A DNA stretch of 64,000 nt, taken from Tubulanus polymorphus (lineage: Eukaryota > Nemertea > Palaeonemertea > Tubulaniformes > Tubulanidae). The notes under the pieces were generated by a model. The model saw only the letters and a list, made by a program, of their open reading frames with translations, ran no database searches and was not told where the DNA came from. The DNA is taken from positions 18,650,485 through 18,714,484 of the forward strand of contig NC_134027.1 in the NCBI RefSeq assembly GCF_964204645.1, read 5' to 3'. A program made the position numbers and the translations under genes. This document shows positions 1 to 9,849 of the stretch, piece by piece (the stretch's first letter is position 1; the number at the start of each line of letters is the position of its first letter).

Positions 1-99
1 CCGCTTATTTTGAAACGACCAGCTGCTAGCGCCACCTTTAATAAATGAAGAGCTGTGATTGGCTGATTAATACGGCGCTCGAGGCGACTGATCGTCGTA

Positions 100-288
100 C
101 CCGGACACACTGGGCGATTCTGTCGCCGGCGACGAAATCGCCGGCGACAGAATGCAACATGTTGGATTCGGGCGATTTCGTCGGCCGACTAAATCCCCGA
201 AGGCGATTGCCCGGACACACTGGGCGATTTTACCGGCGATTTCGTCGGGTGACGAAATCGGCCAACGAAATCGCCCAGTGTGTCCGGG
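100..288. repeat. Foldback (hAT-like) non-autonomous DNA element
   Basis: The 20-bp end at 100-119 (CCCGGACACACTGGGCGATT) is the exact reverse complement of 269-288. A second direct copy of the left end lies at 210-229, so the element is a compound palindrome. The interior is GC-rich with repeated GCGATTTCGTC/GACGAAATCG motifs, unlike the AT-rich surroundings. It encodes nothing convincing. The hAT label is a guess from the style of the ends; I did not find a clear 8-bp target duplication. Confidence 0.7.
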
Positions 289-299
289 CCTTTAGTGAG

Positions 300-1050
300 C
301 ATGGTGTCCCTGGACCCTAGTTAACCATTTTGAGGGAAATTTTGAAGACGCATCGATCAATTACCTTGATCTTTCTTAAATATTTGAATCCTCCAAGGGT
401 CCATCAGCATAAGAAAAATTGGATCGATCGGACTCAAGATGGCCCTCCTTTGACTATTTTTGTACCCAAAAATGTCAATTTTGGCCCGAATTCTGAGTCC
501 TGTAGCTTTCTACTGGTTTGCCATATCTTATTGCAATTTGTGATGTTATTCTTTGGAAAGGAATGTTTTATACCTGGGACAGGTATTTTTGATCAGCCAA
601 TTATGACACAATTGGCAGCCATCTTGGAGTCACTCAGGCAGTCACTCTTTGTAGGCAGAAAAAAGTTTTTCTACATTATATTGATACCTTAGTATATTTT
701 GTTAGCACAGTCAGTTGGAAAATTGTAGTGCATAACCTGTTCTATGATATTAGTGAGTTTATCAACTGCAAAGTTGTAGCCCATGACATGTTCTATGATT
801 GTGGTGAGTTTCAAGGTCATTGGGTTTTGCATACGGTCGCCAGTGGGCCTTGAATAGTAGAATAACTTAGTATTTCCATATTAAATTGGTAATGAGGCAT
901 ATTTTGTTATCACAATCATGACATGCTCTATGATTTTTGGTGAGTTTTAAGGTCATTGATATATGGTCACCATGGGCGTTGAATATTGAAATTGGTAGAT
1001 TGTTGAGCATTTGAAACCACTTCCCAAGTGGGCATGGCATCCCTGGACCC
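300..1050. repeat. Dispersed repeat family R1, composite copy
   Basis: Diverged copies of the same text (phrases such as TGGACCCCTAG, ATGTTCTATGATTGTGGTGAG and CAAGGTCATTGGGTTTTGCA) recur at 16135-16310, 21540-21930 (inverted), 31330-31640 and 46255-46760 (inverted). Within this copy the ATGTTCTATGAT module appears three times, so it is internally repetitive. Open frames here lack homology to known proteins and look incidental. Class is unknown. Confidence 0.6.
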
Positions 1051-1497
1051 CTAGATCTGAAACTGGGTTCAGAAGTCTGGATTCCACTTATTAATATTTC
1101 AACATTTTGTGAGACAATTCTTTCTTTAAAACAGAATAGTGAAATGGCCTTTCCAATGACCTTCTGGTTACCACCATCTGACATTGCGTATTTGTGTCAA
1201 CCTTGCAGAATTCATTGTGTATTCAACATAAGAAGGTTGTATGTGACATGGTCCTGGCTTTTTCTTCTATTTCCCTATAATTTTTCATGATTCATTTTCT
1301 GTACTTTCCTTATCCTTATTTAAAGCGTTGGTCAATTTTAATGGAAAATATAATTGTTTGCTATGAGGAACTCATCGTATTAAAAGGCAAATGCCATCAA
1401 ATTATTCCTTCTTAAACAGAACTTTAATAATAGAAATAAATTATGGTGATAAATTTGAGAACAAGGCCTCAACAGTTCGCCAAAAATTTTGATTTAG

Positions 1498-1830
1498 ATG
1501 TGTGCTTTCTGCAACTCTCTGCTAATCCTATGTCATCTCTGTTCCAGTTTAGAATTTGGGCCCCACCTTTTACCTGTAACTAGATTCTGTAACCTCCCTA
1601 ACCAGATAAGGATTTGTCCAACATGCAATGTTCTTGGGGATGAATTACATTTTCTTTTTGATTGTATCCTATTCGCCAAAACACTCCAAATTTAAACAAG
1701 TATAGAAATTTGATATAGCCTATTTAAAGCTCCAAATTTTCAATTAGCAAAATTTATTAAAGATGATTTAGATATGTATAGGCCCCTCCTGTAGTCATTA
1801 GTGTACGATAAATACTACATGTAAATGTAT
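1498..1830 (+). pseudogene. LINE (non-LTR retrotransposon) ORF2 C-terminal remnant
   Basis: The frame from 1498 reads ...LPNQIRICPTCNVLGDELHFLFDC..., the zinc-knuckle-like tail (CxxC...DExHFLFxC) common downstream of the reverse transcriptase in RTE/CR1-type LINEs. The next frame continues with a residual LAKFIKDDLDMYRP-like segment near 1745-1790, as in LINE termini. Stops and frame changes show it is dead. Only the last ~100 codons remain; the reverse transcriptase itself is absent. Confidence 0.6.
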
Positions 1831-1849
1831 ATATTGTGAATAACCTTGT

Positions 1850-2510
1850 AACCTCTTTACAATGTTTTTAATTTTTTCTCTTTATTTTAATAGAATTGTA
1901 AATGTAATTTTTAGCGAACCTATGGTTCGCTTTTGCTATCACTAACTGATGACGTCATGCTTCCAATTCATTTGCCTATCGCGAAAAATTTTAGTAAAAC
2001 GGGTGGCACACTTTTTATCTAGATGGTCCTGAGATCTGATTTTTTCATCAGAGGTGTCATATAGTATCTATTTTAGGATCTGAAAATTTCATATAATTAC
2101 GAACTCGTATTTTTGTGAAATAATCAAAAATATGCCAAAATCGAAACAAATTGCTGTGAAATCAAAATAGTACTGCTAGTACTATAAAGTTTTGGCTGTT
2201 CAAACATTTTCACATAATTTTCTCTGAAAGAACGTCTAGATTTACCGTTCAAACGCAGGGGTCCGACTCGCGCCTAACTCTCTAATAACGTGGCTCGACC
2301 TATGAACTATTGTTTCTTGGATAGATCCAAGAAATATGCTAGCCTATTAGGAACATTTTCAAAATTCAAGTGTGGACAGAATGCGCCGAATGGTGGATTT
2401 TAATTTCAATCGAGATCAAGGTTAAATTTTGTTTCATAATATTTCAGTCGCAATGTTGACATTTTGTTTCAACAGATCAAAGTTTCGGTTTCTTTGAATA
2501 CATTTGTGAA
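1850..2510. other. Non-coding stretch with two short hairpins
   Basis: I see no gene here. Two perfect short inverted repeats are present: GCGAACC/GGTTCGC at 1914-1930 and TTTCTTGGAT/ATCCAAGAAA at 2313-2334. They could be ends of decayed elements. No promoter or coding signal is evident. Confidence 0.4.
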
Positions 2511-2518
2511 TGACCGCG

Positions 2519-2609
2519 ATGCATCTCCGTGCGCTAGAGACATCGCGCAATACCGCGCATTTCCTGGTTTATTCACATGTGTATTACACGGTATTTCTAC
2601 TTATTGAAG
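2519..2609 (+). other. Possible 5' exon (non-coding or uORF-bearing)
   Basis: An ATG at 2519 opens a short frame that runs into a good donor (GAAG|GTAAGA at 2609/2610). Joined to the candidate exon at 2790 the frame stops after 43 codons with no recognisable domain. This could be the first exon of an unannotated transcript or chance. Splicing into the open frame of the 2790 exon would require reading through an in-frame TGA, so the two do not make a longer protein. Confidence 0.25.
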
Positions 2610-2789
2610 GTAAGATATTCTATGAATAATGATTGTCATTGGTCCTAAATGCCCTGAAAATGTCAACTGCAGCAAGATGTTAGTACGGGACGGACAGAAT
2701 ATCAAATCCTCTGTCTATTACGATGTGATTGCAATTCAATTCAATGCAATTTAATTTTCACTTTATTGATCTTACACATTGTTTTACAG

Positions 2790-2877
2790 ATACCGTTACC
2801 CCAAGAATGAATCACCACCTCGACTCATAGAAGCAGGAATTATCGATATTTTCAAAAAATACGCTTCAACTAATATT
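2790..2877 (+). CDS. Candidate internal exon, possibly of IST1
   Basis: An 88-nt segment sits between a strong acceptor (TTGTTTTACAG) and a good donor (ATT|GTAAGA). One frame is fully open and ends in phase 0, matching the phase-0 start of the IST1 exon at 4937. Its peptide includes ESPPRLIEAGIIDIFKKY, which loosely resembles the EAPPKILVERYLIEIAKNY helix at the end of the IST1 domain. The resemblance is weak and the flanking residues do not match, so membership in IST1 is speculative. Confidence 0.3.
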
Positions 2878-3129
2878 GTAAGACAAAACTTCTGATATGT
2901 TGTAGGCCTAGCTCTGCCGTATCTTTTGATATGAAAATTATTATCTGAAAATAAATATGATTATTGAAACAAGAGTTGCTGATTGATTTTGATCGCTCCT
3001 TTAAAGGTTTAACGATCTAATAGCCGATTTCTTCTGTACCGGTATTTTAACTTCCGCGGCCAACATTGGAAGAGGTTTCCAAGACCCAATATTCAGCCAC
3101 CCTCTGATATGTGACATCATATGAATTTT

Positions 3130-3460
3130 AGGCCATCCCATATTAATGGTCTGTTTGCCGGAACCCGACCGACCCGACTTCAAAGGTACCGAGTGAAAAC
3201 TTTTTTTCTGGCATTCATTGAAATAACTTTTATTTTTGATAAAAACGGCCGACCGACCGACCCACTGCCGACGTATGAGCTACGTATGTTTGAATTCAAG
3301 TGTGCATCGTGTGAAAACATGCCTTGACATGTGGCCTAATTTAAGTTTTCCAGGAAACTGGCAGTGTTCCAATAAGCTGCCATTCTTTCTCATAGTGACT
3401 ATATTAAAGCTGGTAACATAAAAGCGCGCACTATATCAATGTATTGTTTCATTTTTAACA
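3130..3460 (-). repeat. TIR-element family R4 copy (inverted orientation)
   Basis: This is the reverse complement of 15174-15643 and 19597-19866. Shared landmarks are the terminus AGGCCATCCC...GGTCTGTTTGCCG, the GACCGACCCGACTTCAAAGG block, the ACGTATGAGCTACGTATG block and TTTCCAGGAAACTGGCAGTG. The open frames over it are artefacts of the repeat. Only one terminus is recognisable here. Confidence 0.7.
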
Positions 3461-3469
3461 CAGAGATGA

Positions 3470-4740
3470 CGCTCTGGATGAAGTTATAATTTTAGAAGAA
3501 TTCTCGAAATCTATGCTATTAGACAATTATTTATGAATTATTTTGGAATGGCCTTATTTGAATATTTTTTTCATATTGTGAAACATATTTTTTTTGAAAA
3601 TATAATAGTTTCCCTGCCGCGCCTACCTGTACCCTGCAAATGTATATCTTTCGTCTTATTTGACTACAAAATATTTCTTTTAAGAAAGATAAAATACAAT
3701 ATAAACTTGTGAAACTTTGAAGTCACGAATTAAAAAGATTTTTCAAGCAATGCCCTTATTCCAAACAACCTCTAGCTTTCAAGGTAAACTACACTTTGCC
3801 CATGGGCAATTTATTTTTTACTTAAGACTAAGCGAGTCGAATTATTTTATCTCTTACATGTACATGCATTTGCATAAGATAGAAATACAGTTAAACGAGC
3901 GGAACGCCCGCTCCTTCTCCATGACTAAATTCACTTCTAGTTTTTTCTTGTTATTTGGTGCCGGTGACAATTGTCATTTGAAAACATTAATATGCTGTCA
4001 GTAGGTCATAACTCGGGTCTTTCCCTGCCATTTTATATCCATATTTGGAAATTTCAATCTTCTTCTTTCGTAAAAATAAAATCCTGGCTGCCGGGTGCAG
4101 AGTTTCCACGAATCTGTTTTTTTTTATAAATGAATAAAAAAACACCAGCCTGCCTGGTCACTTTGGTGAGGAGAGAAGGTGGAGAAACAAGGTATAATAT
4201 TTTTCAGCGTTATAGGGAATGGTGTGTAGATGTTCATGTGTAACCTGTTTGAAGATCGCATCCAAAATGGTCTACAGGTAGCCATCTTGAATTTGGTCTG
4301 AAGAACTCTTAAGACTATTGGTGTATTTGATACAAGTTATGTGAAGTTCACTTTATTTACGTGTTGAGCCACACCAATGTTCCACCATAGTTGGAAAAAA
4401 CTTATTGCCAAAATTCTTCCTGTCTTTTAACCCATTAGCATTCAGGAATTTCACTATGTAGTGTTAATTACTCCTCAGGACATTTAAGGGAAAATCCAAG
4501 TTTATCACGATACCAAATAGCTCATTTGCTGTTTATTTTCATGCACTATAAGTTGGTGTTATTTTGTAGTAAATAGTCAAGGCGTTCTTATCATGTATGA
4601 TTTGATGAGGTGGGCCATCAAAATCATGTCATTTTGGCCCCCCAAAATTCATCCAAACACTTGGATTTGAAGTGAGCGCTCGCCCAGATTTGTCATGTTG
4701 TTACTCCAAATACTCGAGAATTTCAAATAGGTAGATGTTG
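3470..4740. other. Gene-free stretch left of the IST1 exon
   Basis: No exon, RNA gene or clear element boundary was recognised. Base composition is host-like and ORFs are short and without similarity. It is probably intronic to IST1 if that gene begins upstream of the window. Confidence 0.4.
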
Positions 4741-4749
4741 ATTTCTTTA

Positions 4750-4840
4750 CGTTATTTTGAGGAGTTGGGTGTCTAGTTTATCATAAGCTATTGGGTTCGA
4801 ATCCCACTGTAACCGTACATGTATTTGTGCAGCGTACAAA
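4750..4840 (+). repeat. tRNA-derived SINE-like fragment (pol III box B)
   Basis: GGGTTCGAATCCCAC at about 4794-4808 is a near-consensus B box with the T-stem palindrome. The region about 40 nt upstream (GGTGTCTAGTTTATCATAAGC) resembles a degenerate D-arm and anticodon region. No full cloverleaf or acceptor stem can be drawn, so a SINE head is more likely than a functional tRNA. Confidence 0.4.
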
Positions 4841-4936
4841 AAAAGTGTCAGGCTTGAGTGCTTATGGGTTAATTAATACACAATTACTGCATTTGTTTGA
4901 TATTTTTCTCAATCTGTGAGTTTTCTTTTACTTCAG

Positions 4937-4988
4937 TTGCCTGATTACAGTTCACATCCAAGAGCGGACAAAGAAGACCCACCCCCAT
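4937..4988 (+). CDS. IST1: IST1 penultimate coding exon
   Basis: The exon is bounded by TTTTACTTCAG| and |GTGAGT. It starts in phase 0, encodes LPDYSSHPRADKEDPPP and ends with a single T. That T completes a Tyr codon with the first two bases of the terminal exon, giving ...DPPP-Y-SSMPYQPN... This proline-rich linker composition is what IST1 carries between its N-terminal ESCRT-III-like domain and its C-terminal MIM. The exon is assigned by phase and context; the linker alone would not be diagnostic. Confidence 0.65.
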
Positions 4989-7892
4989 GTGAGTATCTCA
5001 TCCTCTCGTCTAAATGTGAGGCATTTTGTTATACTTACTGGTTATACTTGATCAGTATAGTTTATGAATTCTCATGTTCAATCAATATCCCTCCAACTAT
5101 AGCATGATTCAGAAATTTTCTTGTATCTTTTGAGATAAACTTCTCGGTGCCCTCTATTGTAGACTCAAGTCGACCTCAGTCCAGGGAGATGAGTGTCATT
5201 CCTATTGGTGAGGATCTTACAACATTCCATATTGGAAATTCTTTTACACCAATTCTTTTTACACCAAAAAGTATTTGACTATATGTGTATTGTTAGTAGA
5301 GGAGCAGTGAAGCAGAAAATAGACAGATTTGCTCTACTTGAGATATATTTAGAGCCTACAATCCAATAGGACACCCCTGCTCAAGTATGGCAATAAGTCA
5401 GGGGCACAATAGGGAGTATGAATTCATGTTTTCACGCAAGAAAATGAAGACATTCAAGGTTCCACAGCCATACATTGGATGATTCACAATTCATGCATTA
5501 AGTTTATTAAAATTGTTAGTTTTTATGAGAGAAAATGAAGCGTTGAAGTTAAACAACTCAACTGGTATTCGAAATCATTTAAGACAAGCGAATGAATGAC
5601 TATTTCATAGTCTCACTTGCCAAATGTCAATAAACCATTCAATTCTAACCAAGATGTTGGAATCCCCAACCCATTCGATTTGTTGTTCGCCCATGATTTT
5701 ATGATTCCCAGAGAATTTATACCATGAGATTCCCAAATCAAGCTGTTTTTTTGTCAACTTCACATTTACAAGTACTTCGCCAATTCATATTTTGATGATG
5801 AATACATGATTTCACAAAGAAATTTGTTGATTTATCAGTTCATAAAAAACGTATTGTTCCCCTGATATGGCAATGAGAATAGCCTATAGCTAAGATTAAC
5901 CTGGCCTGCTCTTGTACAAAAATTATTTTCAAATTACATTCCAAAAATGAGTTAAACTGCCATCTGTAAAAATGCCAAATTCACCTATCACCAACAATTT
6001 GGCTATGAATGTTCATTAATATCATATTTACGCCTTGCACCCCAATGCTGTATTTCTATGAAATTTCACTGGATAATTCGAAAGAGAAGCTCGTTATTAG
6101 CCCCAACGATATCATCCAGATCCACAGTTATGAGTTGATATTAACCTCTCTATTGAAAATGATGCAGCTGTCTATCTGCTGTCTGTATCCCCCCACCTCA
6201 GACTATGGACAGACTATGGTTATCGAAAAACTGATTGTCAAGACTTCGCCATATCACAGCAACAAGATTCGCCAGGATATAACCAATATGCCAAGGATTT
6301 CAGGCACAGACCATATGCAGCCTATCACCAACATCAAGATGATATCCATGACAGACATTGCCAGACATCGTTCAGACTATTAAAGTTTAAAACATAAGCC
6401 TCAGATTATTTTGGTTTGATCAAATTGGCAAATCATTTTGAAATGTTGGTGAGAGTAAGATATCTACAAGTTTAACATACTAGCAGAATGGATGAGAGGC
6501 CTACTCGAGGGCAAAGCAAAACTGACATTAAAACAAGGGTTATTTCAAACATAGACAGCTCTCTGGAGCGTTTCACTTAGACTGAGATTTCTTTCGTCTA
6601 CAGTGAGCAGATAATGAAAGCTATATCATGTTTCTTGTATTTATGGGATGGCGGACAGTTGGGAAAATACCTGATTTGACATAATTACAAACTTCACACA
6701 TATTTTCAGAACTCATTGTACCGTAGTATCACATGTGCATAAGGTTCGAATCATGTTAATAATTATGTACAAATATGTTATCGACACTATTATAAAATAA
6801 GATCATATAAGATAATATAAGATCGCACGGACAGATTGTCATTTCAGTGACAATATGTTTGACAGGCATTCGCCATCCTGCCCTAGTTCGAAATGCTAGA
6901 CATTCAACATCCAAATAACACACCTTTCCACGTGTTTTTGATAGGCATTTGTCATCCCGACAAAAACTGATTGTCATGACATCGACAAGGTCGGCGTCGA
7001 TCATCTGAAGGGATGGGTACAGATAGCAGATTGACAGATGCATAACTATTTTGACTCAAGGGTCAAACAGTTGTTTTAACTGAGTGCTGGTGTGCCAAAA
7101 TGTAAGAAGTTGAACTATTCGATTAAACATGAACCATTTTTCACGGCAGTTCTAAGAGAGGAATTATTCAAATTTGCCTTGTCCTAAATGACTGACTAAG
7201 TCTAGTTTTAGTTGTAGTAAGGTGGTACTATGCCAAAAATTCCAAAATCATACGTTTATTTTATCAAGTGAAAACTAAAAACTTTGAGTTTTATTTATGA
7301 TGCTATTTCCCTCGCCTAGTGGTTTTAAATATTTGTCATAAATTGCAACAAGGTAGAATTAAAATGTGCTATGTAATGATGATGTTAGCTGATTACAGCA
7401 ACTTTTGTTTTTCCGATATGTTATATTCAAGGACAATTTAGTTGATTTGGCTGATTGTGACCAAATTATTTTTACGGTATAAGTAATCTAAGTTATTGAA
7501 GATACGGTTAATTCATTGTTTGGGAAAATTGAAAGGGAAATATTTGGACTAAAAACTAATATGATAAAAGTTAATCTACACTAAATCTAATGATGTTATA
7601 CCCGAGGTTTATTGTAATAATCTGAAATAACAGTATACAACATTTCGTCAAGTGTAGGGAGCTATGATCCCACACAGGCCCCCTATCAATTGTTCATTGG
7701 CCATAAAAAAGGTAGCCTTTACAGAATACCTATCAAAATCTGGGATACAGCGGAAAACCGGTCTGTCCATACCTGTCCAACTGGCTTAAAACAACTTCCC
7801 CACCACCACCAGAAAACACCCACTTTTCCCAATAACAACTGCATTTGGCTAATAGCGCTAAACATCTGAGGTAAAGTTTAATTTTATTTTAG
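4989..7892 (+). other. Last intron of IST1
   Basis: The intron between the two assigned exons is about 2.9 kb. It contains an imperfect inverted pair (about 6155-6260 and 6955-7050) but no conserved coding block. The 124-codon open frame from 6009 lies wholly in this intron, resembles nothing known, and overlaps the inverted repeat. Confidence 0.55.
6155..7050. repeat. Imperfect inverted repeat in the IST1 intron
   Basis: The left arm (ATGCAGCTGTCTATCTGCTG...) and the reverse complement of the right arm (ATGCATCTGTCAATCTGCTA...) align over roughly 90 bp, including CTGATTGTCA/TGACAATCAG motifs. The ~0.7-kb interior is anonymous. It is probably an old TIR-bearing DNA element. Confidence 0.4.
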
Positions 7893-8083
7893 ATTCATCA
7901 ATGCCATATCAACCGAATATATCATCAGTGGCTCCAGCACCCCCTGGTGTTGATACATTACCTGAATTACCATCAGTTCCTGGGAATTCTAGTTTCTCTA
8001 CATTAGACAGTTCTGCTGGAGGTGAAGATGTGGATTTTGATGATTTAACCCGAAGATTTGAACAGTTGAAGAAAAAGAAATAA
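7893..8083 (+). CDS. IST1: IST1 terminal exon (MIT-interacting motif)
   Basis: Acceptor TTTATTTTAG|, stop TAA at 8081-8083. The peptide contains DTLPELPSVPG and ends in VDFDDLTRRFEQLKKKK. This matches the extreme C-terminus of IST1, where LPELPSVP is followed by an acidic run and the (D/E)IDFDDLxRRFExLKKK helix. In the family this MIM helix binds MIT domains of VPS4, LIP5 and spastin and couples ESCRT-III disassembly to AAA ATPases in cytokinesis and endosomal sorting. The DFDDLxRRFExLKK core is intact, so the end of the gene looks functional. The N-terminal IST1 domain (about 190 residues) is not seen and presumably lies left of the window. Confidence 0.9.
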
Positions 8084-8160
8084 ACAATCCGTAAGATTGG
8101 AACTTGATGATAACAACAATGATTCATTGTGAAGATTTCGAGAATGGTTGAGTTGTGAAT

Positions 8161-8166
8161 ATTAAA
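8161..8166 (+). promoter_or_regulatory. Candidate IST1 polyadenylation signal
   Basis: ATTAAA lies 78 nt after the IST1 stop codon in an A/T-rich stretch. It is the first canonical-variant signal downstream. The cleavage site is not determined. Confidence 0.35.
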
Positions 8167-8272
8167 ACAATGTACAAACTATTTATTCAATGGACATGTG
8201 ATATAGTTTACCAAGGATATGATATTGTCAGATAGATTTTAAAATCATTTATTTCAGCTTGTCCTGCAATTT

Positions 8273-8303
8273 TAGCCCACTTTGGGGCAAAGCCAAAGGG
8301 CTA
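8273..8303. repeat. Hairpin at the edge of a dispersed repeat
   Basis: TAGCCCACTTTGG pairs with CCAAAGGGCTA across a short loop. Neighbouring text (GTTGGTCCGTCTGTGGATGG) is of the style seen in dispersed invertebrate repeats. The full extent is not resolved, and I see no gene through about 9480. Confidence 0.35.
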
Positions 8304-9587
8304 CATTGTATTGTATTCGTTGGTCCGTCTGTGGATGGAATTGAGATGTCGTCTTGATGTTTTGTTTATACATGAAAAATCTGTTTCACCAATCACAAGA
8401 TAACCATCCTTGACCCTTTTTCGTGGCAAAAATAGGCCGTTTTTGGTCTAAATTCTGAGGCTTGTAGCTTCTTTACGGTTTACCATCAAAATTTGTAATA
8501 GGTATACTAAGGGAAGGGATTATGTGACGATGATCGCATTGATGCAGTAATTTTACCAGTCCTTCTAGGCCGAGCCTTTCAATACAAATGGATCAAATTT
8601 GAATGTTATGGTTTTCAGATTAAAAGGCTTCCAGGTTGAACTCAACAACTGAGCATATATATTCGTACAAATTGTGCATTAAAGCATTTCCCCATTCTTC
8701 GATTCTTTAAATTTCATGAAAATTTGATTGCAAGAATATCAGTTCCCAAAAAGAGTGAAGTCTCCTCTCTGATCAGTTAGCTGCAGATCAGCAGGTGTTC
8801 ATGTATAGGCGTGGTATAATTTGTGGTTGACTATTAAAATTTTAATATCTAGGTTACCTTATTAAGATCCCTGGGATCCCACACATATTAACGTAGAGAG
8901 TTATGTACGGTCGATGTACAGTCAAGCCCACTTTAGTTGAAATCAACAGGCCAAGAGAATGATACAATACCTAAATAATATGGGTTCTCCCCCAGATAAT
9001 TTTGAAAAATTTAAAGGGCTGAGATGACATTTCCTGGGTTTTGGAAGAAAAAAATCCTGTTTTAATATGGGTACTTTTTTCCAAGGAATCAGCTAAGTCA
9101 AGTCTATCCATGAAATAAATAAAATGTTGTTAGAGGAAAAATGTTGACTACCGCATTAGCGGCAAGTGCGGTAGGCTAAATCCGCCACTGGGGACAGTAA
9201 GAAAGGCTTTTTCCCTAAATCTAACCTGGCATGGAGGCTGTAAATAAAGTTTTTAATGGCAAATAAATGGCTTGTTTTTGCTGATATATTTACGAATCGG
9301 GGAAAATCCAATACCTGATGGGGGATCAGGTGATCAGGTGATCAGTTATAATAACGCAATAAGTGATCTTAATATCCATGAATGAATGATGACTTTCATT
9401 GGAAATCCCCATGCAAATCAGTTGATTGTGACATGTGATCACATTCATGAATGGAGTAGAAACACAAAAAAAACATTAGTGCGTACAGTCAAACCTGCTT
9501 AAGCCGGATTGGCTTAATCCAGATTTTGGCCTAATCCAGACAATATTTGCAGTCCATTTGTTAACATACAAGGTAATGACTTATACA

Positions 9588-9835
9588 GGGTCCGATCTAA
9601 AGAATGAAAGCCACTTGCCCGGGGGCAAGCATATCTGAAATTTCGCTTGCCCCTCCAAAAGCTACTTGCCCTACAAAGGCAGTCCGATCGGTGGCACTAT
9701 CATCCGTTGTATCGAGTGGGAAAAAAGTTTTTTGACAAAAAATTGCACTAGATCGGGGGTGATAAATGATAACCTACTTGCCCTGATGAGAATATACTTG
9801 TCGTGAGCAATGGGACAAGTGCTTAGATCGGACCC
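9588..9835. repeat. MITE inserted in an older transposon-like sequence
   Basis: GGGTCCGATCTAA at 9588-9600 is the exact reverse complement of 9823-9835 (TTAGATCGGACCC). Internal GGGGCAAGC and CTTGCCC tracts extend the palindromic character. The 248-bp element splits a sequence resembling a pogo/Tigger-type end (CAGTCAAACCTGCTTAAGCC at about 9486, GCTTATAATCCGGATTCCC after 9836). CTTATA on both sides may be the target duplication. Confidence 0.65.
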
Positions 9836-9849
9836 GGCTTATAATCCGG

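Noticed and set aside
4794-4808. Functional tRNA gene
   Set aside because: Only the B box/T-stem is good. No acceptor stem or anticodon arm can be drawn.
6009-6383. 124-codon ORF in the IST1 intron
   Set aside because: Overlaps an inverted repeat, has random-looking composition and lies between confirmed exons of another gene on the same strand.
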